DNA from: Discostella pseudostelligera
Taxonomy: Eukaryota; Bacillariophyta; Thalassiosirophyceae; Thalassiosirales; Thalassiosiraceae
Reading direction: 5' to 3'
Assembly (NCBI GenBank): GCA_036940085.1
Contig: JALLBK010000018.1
Span: 1-43,930, forward strand
Length of the DNA stretch: 43,930 nt
A program made the position numbers and the translations under genes. Within the stretch, counting starts at the first letter, position 1. Every line of letters begins with the position of its first letter. Below are positions 30,814 through 39,481 of the stretch, one piece after another. Under the pieces are notes generated by a model that worked only from the letters and a program-made list of their open reading frames with translations, made no database searches and had not been told where the DNA came from.

Positions 30814-31443
30814 TAGAGCCAGATGGTTTGAGTTGGTTTGCTTTCATATCACGGCATATGTTTCATGTCCTATGTCCAGTGTCGGACAACATCTTTGTTC
30901 TTTGCGAACACAATGTTTAAAATTGATAGACGACAATTTGCAATTACAATATGGTAAATAGGCCCGCCTAGGAGAAGGTTGCAATTCATTCAGCAATCCT
31001 CGGCGCTTACCAAAAGAATAATATGAGAGGAAGTACTCCTATCGAAGTCAATGGCTCCTCCTTCGCCTTTCGATCTCGAGGGGCTCGAGGAGAAAATAGC
31101 GGGAAGATCACTTTGGCGATAATGAGGCGAAGAACTTTGTTGCGAAAATGACGGGAAGAATGCCATTGGCGATTGGCGAGAATGTGGCGAAGAAAATTTT
31201 GGCGGAAATGGCGCCAAAATCCAAAATCCAATGACCACCACCACCCACATTCTCAGTTCTCAGCATGACCATGACACGACAATGACAATCTGCCAATGAA
31301 ATGCATGCTCTATCGACGGCGAATGCTGCTGCGTGTCACCAAGCCATCACCGTCAATGAAGAAAGTTCTCTCTAGTTGGCGCCCCATGTTGAAATAACAG
31401 TCGCAATCGACCGTCATATCTTCACGTTCTTCGCCCAAAAATC
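30814..31443. promoter_or_regulatory. Intergenic region with E2F-like cluster upstream of Treslin-like gene
   Basis: This 630-bp stretch lies between two plus-strand genes. The part from about 31090 to 31222 is packed with GCGGGAA, TTTGGCGA and TTGGCGA motifs. It ends in a near-palindrome at 31196-31220 made of ATTTTGGCGG and GGCGCCAAAAT, about 225 bp before the start codon at 31444. TTTTGGCGC is a strong E2F/DP match. Short minus-strand frames here are by-products of the composition. Confidence 0.5.
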
Positions 31444-34400
31444 ATGGCCGACGCCGACGAACATGGTGCTGCTGCCGTCGGAAGCGATGGTACAGCAGCC
31501 GCCGCCGCTGCCGCCGATACTATCAGCGGCAGTAGTCTCCCTGTTCATGCCACTGAAAAATACAATCTATCTGTTGCAAGCACTCCTACCCACTCATCCA
31601 GCAAAGCCAAATCCAGCATTGCCGTCGGAAGCAGTGGCATGTCACGTGTCACCTTCCCTGCAAGTCCTGCACTAAGCACACTCAGCAAAAATACCAGCAG
31701 CAGCGGTACTAGTAGCTTCGCTAGCGCTGCCAAGATGAGTGTGGATGACATATTATCCTCGTCAAAATTAAGTTTAGGGGCGAGACAGAAGGCAATGAGA
31801 ACAATTGTCCAAAAATCCTCATCCGCGGTTAAGGTAGAATATGGAAAACAAAATGCTACAACCACAGTATCAAGTGGGGGCGTTTCACCACAGCAAAGTA
31901 TACGTCCGCAACACATTACTTCTTCATCAACACCAATTGCTAACACACTTAAAACTCAACGACCACGCCAAAATCCTGGACAAGAGGACCGAAAGAAGCG
32001 ATTGGAACGTCTACAGAAAGATTTGTTGCAGCGACAATTATCGGAGCTGGCGAAGATCAAGCAGCAGGATCCTCACCAGAACAATTCTGTGGATACGGAC
32101 ACAAATTATTCCGAGGATGAAACTTCGAAACAATCTTCAGTTTCGTCCAAAAAGCGCAAAGGGTCACTACTAGTTGATGAGGTCCCTTCCAATACCGATA
32201 CTAGAAATCTAGAGACAACTTCCTCTCTTCCATCGAAATCGACCACAGACTCCCCTGCATCGCGACGGCCAAAACGAGTCAAAGCTGTTGCGTCCTATAA
32301 AGCTTCTGATTCGACCAAGAATAGTATGATACCTGAATTCAAACCATCTCCTGCTTCCCCGAAATCACTGCCACCATCAGTAGTGAAGCCGTCCAAATCC
32401 ACAACAACGTCTGATAATATGGGAGGGGCGATGGATGAAACGATTAACACAAATGTTGAAAGTCAGAGTGCACAATCTACAGCAAGTCTGCAAACACCCC
32501 TCAACACAGACATTGCAGATGAACCCGATGAAATAGATGAGCCCGAATCTGCACAGTTAGCTCTTGCCGCACTCCTGGCGAAGTATGATTCTTTCATTGA
32601 GACTCAAACTAAAAGCAACATCGAGGGAGGAGAGAAAAGCAATAGTGGGAAAGGATCTTCGCCTTGGGCCATCGTGCAATCATTGTTGTCTTGTCTTAGC
32701 CACATCAGCTTGTTCGATCCAGACTTCCTTAATAGTGAAGAATGTCGGCAAGTAGAAATCGGTTTGGCTCGGATATTCAAGTCATCAAATAGAGTGAGAT
32801 GGGAGGTGATGAATCGCAGTAGTCAAAGTAGCGACGACGAAGAAATATTGGCAGCAAAGGAAGCTCATTTAATACAATTGATACAAGTTCAAGTTTGGAT
32901 GCGTATGATGGTGTGGAGTTTCGAACGTGAGGCTGGCTGGGAATTTTTGCTGAGGGTCATTGCACTCGCCGATGCGGCATGGGATCGGCAAGTGGAAGGT
33001 AATGGCACCTCAAAAGAAGGGAAGAAAAAGAAGAAGGGTAAAAAGGATGAAAGGAAACATCCAAAACAACCAAAGCATGAATCGGCGAGTGAGGGTCTTG
33101 TTCACGATCTCAGACAGTTGATGGAATTGGCTCCATATGTGCTACCCGCTTCGCTCAACTTCTCACAATGGCTTAAGGACACTCTCACTTTTGGATTTCG
33201 ACAACCCATCCCCGATTACGGTGCCCAGTTATTTGATCATTTTGAGATTGAAGTAAATGAGCCTATTGCTCTTAAGAGATCTGGTACGGACAATTCTCGA
33301 CAATCGGAGAAGTCGGAGGTATCGCACTCACCTGTCAAGAGCCAAAATGGTAATGGTAATCCAAACCCAGTGAATGGCGAAAGTCCAACAAAGCAGTTGA
33401 TGGAAAAGAGACAAAAGAGTCAACAGGCTTACTTTGCATCACTTGCCGAAGAAGAAAAGTCAGCATCCAACGGCGCCGATGATGAGTCAGCAACAGCCAC
33501 TGGATCATTCAGCACAGTGACCTCATTTTCGAGATCATCTTCCACTATTTGCGATAGAGTTGACCCGCTTCTGTTGAAAACATCTGTTAGCTTAACATCC
33601 GCGGCACCGGCTCAGACATCGAATCCATTTTTGAAGGGATCGGCGCGTGGAGTTTATGTTGGCAGTCATTTGGGATCCAAGTTGTCAAACATTACATCGT
33701 TATTCCGTGAGGTGAAGGCTCCCGCCAAACCCATTGTGGAGAAGAAGGTGAAAGCGACTAAACAGTTGGATATTACGAGTTCATCGGCTGCTAGTAGTGG
33801 AGGAGTTTCAGCTCCATCGGGCCTTAACAAACGAAAGGATGTAGGCAGTGCCAAAACCCAATTGTCATCTTCAACTCCAAACGAAACTCCATTCAAGAGA
33901 CCGAGACCAGCCTACAACCCATCTCGTGTCTCGCGTGCTCCTTTATTCGCAATTGAGGAAACGCCAATACGACCAATCATTGATGAAACACCCGCCAAGA
34001 AGTCGAATCCGACAGCACGCACCCGTCTTCGTCTCCGTGACGAGCTTCCTCTTGTGGGTAACTCCATCATCGCAGAAACACCACAACAGCAACCAATGCA
34101 TCGCAGTGGTCCCAGTGGTTTGCCATGGCGATCGCAAGGTGCTCATCGACAACCTCCACCATCACCGTATGTGGGCAATTCTATCATCACTGAGACTCCT
34201 CAGCAGCAACCTATGCGACGTGGTGGTGCAGCTCCTTCATCAGTCCTTCCGACGAATCTATGGCATCGACATGACATGCAGCGACCACTACCGCCGCCGC
34301 CGCCGCGGCAGCCGTTCCGTCAATCTAATCATCCGTCTCAGGGTAGTCAGGGACTAATGCAAGCGGGCAGGAACGATAATGGACAACATCATCATCTCTC

Positions 34401-34536
34401 ACCAATCAATCATCCCAGACCTGGAGCATCTGCACCATTAAACTTTGGTTTGTCTCCCATGCCTAACCAAGAGGATATGGCCCAAGTGATGGCGAAGGTG
34501 GCTAAATCAGCTGCTAGGAAAGAGGGGATGAAGTGA
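31444..34536 (+). CDS. Nuclear-type protein with ETP motifs, Treslin/Sld3-like candidate
   Basis: This is a 1030-residue protein on one exon with its ATG at 31444. The first 350 residues are Ser/Thr-rich with basic clusters (R-K-K-R-L-E-R-L, S-K-K-R-K-G) that look like nuclear signals. Residues about 360-620 are a folded helical region: L-A-A-L-L-A-K-Y-D-S-F-I, W-A-I-V-Q-S-L-L-S-C-L-S, then E-A-H-L-I-Q-L-I-Q-V-Q-V-W-M-R-M-M and F-D-H-F-E-I, broken by a Lys run. The A-H-L-I-Q-x-x-x-x-V-W-M-R-M pattern resembles the (R/K)E-x-x-L-Q-I-x-L-R-L-E block of Treslin/Sld3 replication factors. Residues about 809-930 carry five E-T-P motifs, two in near-identical S-I-I-(A/T)-E-T-P-Q-Q-Q-P repeats; T-P sites suit CDK. 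The identity is a hypothesis. No membrane span was seen. An E2F-like cluster lies upstream. Confidence 0.75.
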   Translation: MADADEHGAAAVGSDGTAAAAAAADTISGSSLPVHATEKYNLSVASTPTHSSSKAKSSIAVGSSGMSRVTFPASPALSTLSKNTSSSGTSSFASAAKMSVDDILSSSKLSLGARQKAMRTIVQKSSSAVKVEYGKQNATTTVSSGGVSPQQSIRPQHITSSSTPIANTLKTQRPRQNPGQEDRKKRLERLQKDLLQRQLSELAKIKQQDPHQNNSVDTDTNYSEDETSKQSSVSSKKRKGSLLVDEVPSNTDTRNLETTSSLPSKSTTDSPASRRPKRVKAVASYKASDSTKNSMIPEFKPSPASPKSLPPSVVKPSKSTTTSDNMGGAMDETINTNVESQSAQSTASLQTPLNTDIADEPDEIDEPESAQLALAALLAKYDSFIETQTKSNIEGGEKSNSGKGSSPWAIVQSLLSCLSHISLFDPDFLNSEECRQVEIGLARIFKSSNRVRWEVMNRSSQSSDDEEILAAKEAHLIQLIQVQVWMRMMVWSFEREAGWEFLLRVIALADAAWDRQVEGNGTSKEGKKKKKGKKDERKHPKQPKHESASEGLVHDLRQLMELAPYVLPASLNFSQWLKDTLTFGFRQPIPDYGAQLFDHFEIEVNEPIALKRSGTDNSRQSEKSEVSHSPVKSQNGNGNPNPVNGESPTKQLMEKRQKSQQAYFASLAEEEKSASNGADDESATATGSFSTVTSFSRSSSTICDRVDPLLLKTSVSLTSAAPAQTSNPFLKGSARGVYVGSHLGSKLSNITSLFREVKAPAKPIVEKKVKATKQLDITSSSAASSGGVSAPSGLNKRKDVGSAKTQLSSSTPNETPFKRPRPAYNPSRVSRAPLFAIEETPIRPIIDETPAKKSNPTARTRLRLRDELPLVGNSIIAETPQQQPMHRSGPSGLPWRSQGAHRQPPPSPYVGNSIITETPQQQPMRRGGAAPSSVLPTNLWHRHDMQRPLPPPPPRQPFRQSNHPSQGSQGLMQAGRNDNGQHHHLSPINHPRPGASAPLNFGLSPMPNQEDMAQVMAKVAKSAARKEGMK

Positions 34537-34716
34537 AAGAGGCATTATATTTCGGAGAGCTTATTTTCATGAAAACATTAGACACACAGTGCTTACAAGA
34601 CAAGCATGTAACAATCATTGAATATCATTAAATAATCACATCAATCATGATATGCCAATTGATCATTGCATGCATTGCATTGCCACTGCTTTCTGTTACA
34701 TTTCTCTTCATACAAT

Positions 34717-36277
34717 CTAAATTGCTCTCAAAAAGTTATTCACATTCTCAACAAATCGATGTCGTTCATCTGACAAATGCACCGCATGATCGGCATTGGC
34801 AATGATTGTCCACATTTTATCGACACCCCTACCAAGATTGGTGAATAAATCAGCTTGTGTCGACATGGGTGCATAGGGATCTTGATCTCCGGCGATCTAT
34901 TATTTGCATCATCCAAAGGGCGTGCATGTGACGAAGAAATTAGACGAATACCATCCAGCACAACATCAGACATCAGGAAGAAGCCAAACTCACCACTAAT
35001 GTAGGGACCTTCACCAACGACGGTTGACATTCATTCAACTGATGCAAACTCTTCCATTGAACTTTAATGGGGTCACATACCAATGCAGCCTTCGCAAATA
35101 ATCGCGCCGATACGGGAGGAAATATGCGTGCCTCATCGTTGTTGTTGCCCCTAGTCGCACCACTACCACTACTGATAAAGTCTTCCATGGCCCCATCATA
35201 TTCATTCCGTGCTGCCATTTCGTGGAGGGGGAAATCATCATGATCTGTGTGACCGCCACCACCGACAGTGGATGTATGGAATGTATCCGTGTGAGGAGGA
35301 ATGACATTCATTACGTTTGGGTTGTAGATTGATCCGTATCTACATGCATTGTCGAAACAACGAAAAGAGCGTCAGTCAAAAAGTGACGAAAGAAGCGAAT
35401 GAAAGAGTCATCACACTACTTACAGAATCAATTTCGATACTAGTTCCGCATGTCGCTGGGCTGTAATTTGTGCAATCAATGCGCCATGGCTCCATCCCAA
35501 CAATGCCGGTCCTGTGGTTGATGCTCCTCCTCTCTTCTGGGCCTCATGATGACGGACACGAATCCAATTCAACACCGAGACTGCATCGGCAACACACCGC
35601 AATGGTTCGACAAATGGATCCGAGCTCGATCGCGGAGTGCCCCCAAATCCACGAAAATCCATGGCATATGGTTGAATATGTCGAGTGTTATACAATGCTT
35701 GGAGGAGAGACCGATTATTTTCTTCTTCTCCTATTAATCCTCCTGAAGCAGCTTCTTCTCCTGCTACTTCTCTATTGCTATTGCTACTAATGCCTGAAGT
35801 AGCGGACTCGTTCGATTCACCAATGAGGTGATATACCGGTAGTGAGGACCATGTGCGACCGTGCAATAATAGCACTGGAATTTTATTATTCCCTCCACCA
35901 CCATTGCCATTGTCACTATTGTTCTCATTGTCAGATTGTCGTATTGTGTACACTGCCAAGGGATGGCCATCGTCTTCAGCTTGGACTGTGTGAATGTCTA
36001 ACCCATGTAGGAAGGATGCTCCCCCTGCTGAACCTTGTAATGAAGTGCTACTAATGCTTTCATTGGTTTTATTCATGCAGGATGAGAAGAATCTTTCTCC
36101 TGCAAAATGATAGAATCTTCGTCTCGGTGACGGTGCACCGCGGCCGCAGACGTCGACCCTCGGGTAGAGAATGGCAAAACAACTGTGGGGTAGCTGCGGA
36201 CAGAACACTCGTTTTGTTGCTGTGACGGTAGTACGCATGGCTGCACAATCATGGACAAATAATCGCTTTGCGTTCAT
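34717..36277 (-). CDS. Alpha/beta hydrolase, serine esterase or lipase type
   Basis: There are three exons: 36277-35424, 35339-34994 and 34896-34717. The GT-AG introns are 84 and 97 bp, giving 459 residues. The frame runs up to a TTG, but the first ATG, at 36277, was chosen. Fold markers appear in order: V-L-L-L-H-G-R-T-W (oxyanion region), Y-A-M-D-F-R-G-F-G-G-T, the nucleophile elbow G-W-S-H-G with Ser near residue 263, G-D-Q-D-P-Y-A-P with the acid near 404-406, and A-N-A-D-H-A-V-H with the catalytic His near 437. The last exon, only 60 codons, supplies two of the three catalytic residues. The Ser/Arg-rich N-terminus without acidic residues could be an organelle presequence. The Gly/Asn-rich inserts are typical of the window. 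The substrate is unknown. The gene is convergent with the ETP-motif gene, 180 bp apart. Confidence 0.85.
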
Positions 36278-36796
36278 TGTGGATGATGAGGTGGACGAGA
36301 TGTGTGGTAGGAGTAGATGGTAGTAGATGTCGTCGTCTTGGTCGAATGGGAGATTTCGGAATCGGGGGCCTCTTTGGGGGGATTTGGTGGCTTTGGGGGA
36401 TTGCGCCAAAAAAAACGAGAATTATGATCGTCTGCCGTCGACCACCTAATTTACTCCCTCTGTTCAACCAAAAGATCCAACCGCTTCCTGCCGATATATT
36501 ATGATGATGGTGGCTTCTCTTTTTTTACGTGCGTTAGCTACGCTTGGAATTGAATACTAATTCCTACATGGTGACGTCAGCCTCACGTGTCCATTGAACA
36601 CGCACTTGGCGAAATGGTTGGCAAATCACCACCTCAAAATCCAAGTGCACCTTCGATGTCGTCACGCACACCCATGTTGTGCATCACTTCCACCGCGACG
36701 TCGATTGCACATCATCATCGTTGTCGTTGACCTCGATCATCTGCCTCCCCTATCCTATCGGCCACAGTGTTGTTGTTAATAGATAGATCCATCACC
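36278..36796. promoter_or_regulatory. Divergent promoter region of hydrolase and PyShell-like genes
   Basis: This 519-bp stretch carries three notable motifs. TTTTTTGGCGCAA on the minus strand (36401-36415) is an E2F-like site about 125-140 bp upstream of the hydrolase. A perfect TGACGTCA lies at 36572-36579 and a CACGTG G-box at 36584-36589, both about 210-225 bp upstream of the start at 36797. TGACGT and ACGTCA are the CO2/cAMP-responsive cores described for diatom pyrenoidal carbonic anhydrase promoters. Confidence 0.5.
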
Positions 36797-37552
36797 ATGA
36801 AGTTTGTCTCCGCCCTCCTCGTTGCCCTCGCCGCCTCCTCGGCCGATGCCTTCTCCATCGCCGCTCCCAAGGCATCTGTTGCCTCCTCCTCCGCCCTTTC
36901 GGCCATGGCCACGGAATGGGACCTTGCTAACATTGGCCGCTCGGTCCGCATCGAGGGCTCCTCCCGTGAACACTGGGAATTCCCCGACCCCAACCAGGAG
37001 ATTGTCCAGGTCGGCATCGACTCCAACGGCCGCCCCGTTGAATCTCTCATTGAATTATGGATCGGTCCCGATTGGACACCCATGAAAGTCAAGGCCTACA
37101 CCGAAGATGGTATGATGCGTCCCGTCCAATCTCTCATTGGTACCCGTAATAAGGCCGCTGCGATTGATATTAACAACACCGGACCTGGTGACTTCCCCCT
37201 CAATGCTGCCGCCGCCTACGCCAGTCCATCCATGGTCGCCCAACGCGCCGACCTTCTCACGGCCAACCAAGGCCGATACATTGAGGGCGGTGCCGTCCAC
37301 TCGGTCAACTTTGATGCCTCGGTCAATCAAGTCCAAGTCCTACTTTACACCGATACCCGACAGCTCAATGCCCAAGTGGAGTTGTTGAATGGTCCTAATA
37401 ACTTCAAGCAGAAGTATGAGGTCTTTACGAATAATGGACTTTTGAACTCGCTTTATGTGATTTTCAATACTCCCGGGGCCGGAAATGTGGTGAGGGTTAC
37501 TAATTTGGCACCGTTGGAGTTCCCTTGCAAGGCGTTCATTGCGTCCGTGTAA
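36797..37552 (+). CDS. Plastid-targeted two-fold repeat protein, pyrenoid shell (PyShell)-like candidate
   Basis: This is a 251-residue protein on one exon. The ATG at 36797 follows CCATCACC and begins the signal peptide. Residues 1-18 are the signal, followed by A-D-A-F-S-I-A-A-P at 16-24, a textbook diatom plastid presequence. The mature part is two similar halves. Residues 70-142 align without gaps to 179-251 at an offset of 109: E86/E195, G90-P91/G199-P200, T102/T211, G105/G214 and F133-P134/F242-P243. R-x-x-I-E-G precedes each half. Alternating hydrophobic residues suggest beta sheets. Diatom PyShell proteins, which coat the Rubisco pyrenoid, are plastid proteins with pseudo-two-fold beta domains, so this is a plausible member, recognised from layout rather than by alignment. 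C-rich synonymous codons (CTC, GCC, TCC) in the first half suggest high expression. Confidence 0.8.
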   Translation: MKFVSALLVALAASSADAFSIAAPKASVASSSALSAMATEWDLANIGRSVRIEGSSREHWEFPDPNQEIVQVGIDSNGRPVESLIELWIGPDWTPMKVKAYTEDGMMRPVQSLIGTRNKAAAIDINNTGPGDFPLNAAAAYASPSMVAQRADLLTANQGRYIEGGAVHSVNFDASVNQVQVLLYTDTRQLNAQVELLNGPNNFKQKYEVFTNNGLLNSLYVIFNTPGAGNVVRVTNLAPLEFPCKAFIASV

Positions 37553-38277
37553 TTATATTACCATTTACATTTGATGATTTGGAGTGGCTAACATTGGATA
37601 GGTGATGGTAGGTTGTGGTGGTAGGCGGGGGGAGAGGGACGATCCCCGATCCCCATAGTTTGGACAGCGGGCAGGGCAGCGACGGAGTTGCCATTCAACT
37701 ATATTCCATGAAGGATCTTTGTTTCTTTTTGCCCATGGTTGGATTCAACCGTGTGGAAAGTTAGAGAAGTTCTTTCTAAACTAATTGTTTCATAGTAACA
37801 AATTCAGGTGCACTCTCCCTCTCTTGCCCAGCACCATCCATCCCCCCACGGTAGGTGCCATCAGTGCAGCCACCTACGGCTCTGTGCCAATTAGCCCCAA
37901 CGCGCTCACACTGTTTTCTGTTGGGAGACATTGATGGACCCTCCTCGCCTCATGGCACCTTTTCAAGGACTACTCCTCTTGCGGTGTGCGGAGGGGGAGA
38001 AACTCTACCGGTCGCCGACGATCGTCGAGAGAGACACATTGGATCGCTTGTACTGCACTTCCTCAATTTTTTGAGATGCAGAAGGTCCGGGTCCTTATGA
38101 TCAATGAATGCGCACCACTACCCTAAGTTACATGAGATAGGTCAAATGACATAATACCCAATCAATACCTCCATTTCTATCAAGATGTCTTAGATTTAAT
38201 CGGCAATAGATCAATCAACAGAACCATCCTCTTGCACCAGTTCACAATGTCGCGATGCTGTTTGTGTGTGAAAATTA
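37553..38277. other. Convergent intergenic region
   Basis: This 725-bp stretch lies between two gene ends facing each other (37552 on plus, 38278 on minus). It holds the two 3' flanks. Frames at 37855-38100 and 38232-38429 lack motifs and are not called. I see no repeat or RNA gene here. Confidence 0.5.
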
Positions 38278-39000
38278 CTACTTTGCTAAGTCCTGTTTCA
38301 TCCGTTCCAAAAACGATCCATCATTGGGAAATATTGGAATATTGTCATTCTCATCTTGCCGACGAGGGTTTGTCGTATCTCCATCTTCCTCGTCGTCTTC
38401 TTTCGCATTATTACCCAATGTTGTTGTAGTGTCATTGTCAATCTTTCCATCTAGTGCCATCGCAGCATCAGTAGCAGCAGAAGTTGTAGCAAGTTCAGAA
38501 GAAGCTATTGGAGTGTACTCAAACTCATCATCCTCGTCATCCTGCTCATTATAACCCCGAACATCACTCCCCACCCCAACATCCACTCCCCCAAGCATCA
38601 TATTCTTCTTACGGCGCTTAGCATCCTTGGCTTTCTCTCGTTTCCTCCTTCGTTTTTCTGTCTTATCTTCTTCTTCTCTCGCAGCTTGTGCCACCTTGCA
38701 TTGATATTCTTCTTCCGCCTTGCGTTCCGCCTCGGTGGCATTAATCGCTTCCCACCGGGCCATTTCACGTGCACGTGCATGTCGATAGACGTGGAATTCA
38801 CCAGAGCCAGCACCTGCGGTGGAGCCGTAGGGATTGTCGACTTTCTCGGTAATGACGGGACCTCGATTAGTGTTGGTGGTGGTGTCGTTTGAATTCGAAT
38901 TCGAAGAGGTGGCGGCAGTGCCAGTGGCCTGAGCGTAGTCGACTGCCCGCATGTTGGGATTGTTGTCCGCATAGGCTTGGACGGTGGTGTAGCGACCCAT
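38278..39000 (-). CDS. PRKRIP1: PRKRIP1 homolog, spliceosome-associated protein
   Basis: This is a 240-residue protein on one exon with its ATG at 39000. The diagnostic block is at residues 62-85: A-G-A-G-S-G-E-F-H-V-Y-R-H-A-R followed by an R-E-x-x-R helix, the signature of PRKR-interacting protein 1. Next comes the family's long charged helix (E-A-E-R-K-A-E-E-E-Y-Q, then K-R-R-R-K-R-E-K-A-K-D-A-K-R-R-K-K), a coiled coil with nuclear signals. The acidic Thr/Asn-rich C-terminal half is less conserved. In animals PRKRIP1 is a late spliceosome component whose long helix bridges U2 and the catalytic core; in a genome this intron-rich a splicing role is expected. The N-terminus before the block is Asn/Thr-rich and variable. 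E2F-like sites lie 135-200 bp upstream. Confidence 0.85.
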   Translation of the reverse strand: MGRYTTVQAYADNNPNMRAVDYAQATGTAATSSNSNSNDTTTNTNRGPVITEKVDNPYGSTAGAGSGEFHVYRHARAREMARWEAINATEAERKAEEEYQCKVAQAAREEEDKTEKRRRKREKAKDAKRRKKNMMLGGVDVGVGSDVRGYNEQDDEDDEFEYTPIASSELATTSAATDAAMALDGKIDNDTTTTLGNNAKEDDEEDGDTTNPRRQDENDNIPIFPNDGSFLERMKQDLAK

Positions 39001-39481
39001 GATGAGATAATGTTGATGAAGTGCGTCGGGGTTAAATAGGGCTATGGTAAGAGAGGTGTGGCTTGAGCGGCGGCGCCGGCGGAAATGATGTCATGGTGCG
39101 GCGGATATCGGAGAAGGGTATTAGTTTTGGCGATAATTTTGGCGCGAACTGGTTTCGGGAAATTGTTTCGGCGGGAAATTGTTCTGATTTTGGCGGGAGT
39201 GGCTCCGCGTGGCACAGCCCGCACTGCATGCATGCGTGCAAGCGTCATTGCGATCAATCATTGGCTTTCAATTGAATCAGACAAACTAATGAATGGTGGT
39301 TAGGAAACAAATTTAATTGATGTAATTCAATTGATGTTGTTTGAAATGGTGTTTCTAATTTCTCGTTCGTGGACTCGCGAGGATGGCTTTGTTGGGTCGC
39401 AACGATCCTCGGCGACACAAACCAAATCCTCATAAATCCCCAACCAACCAACCAACCACCGCCGATTTATTCAATTCAACC
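39001..39481. promoter_or_regulatory. Divergent promoter region with E2F-like cluster
   Basis: This 481-bp stretch lies between PRKRIP1 (-) and silica-type copy B (+). E2F-like sites: ATTTTGGCGCGAA (39136-39148), TTTCGGCGGGAAATT (39166-39180) and TTTTGGCGGGA (39188-39198). Just before the plus start is a short CCAA repeat (39441-39459). An in-frame ATG at 39383 exists but is less likely to be used than 39482. Confidence 0.5.

Noticed and set aside
39383..39481. Upstream in-frame ATG as the start of copy B
   Set aside because: It would put 33 polar residues before the signal peptide; the ATG at 39482 begins a signal peptide in the same position as in copy A.
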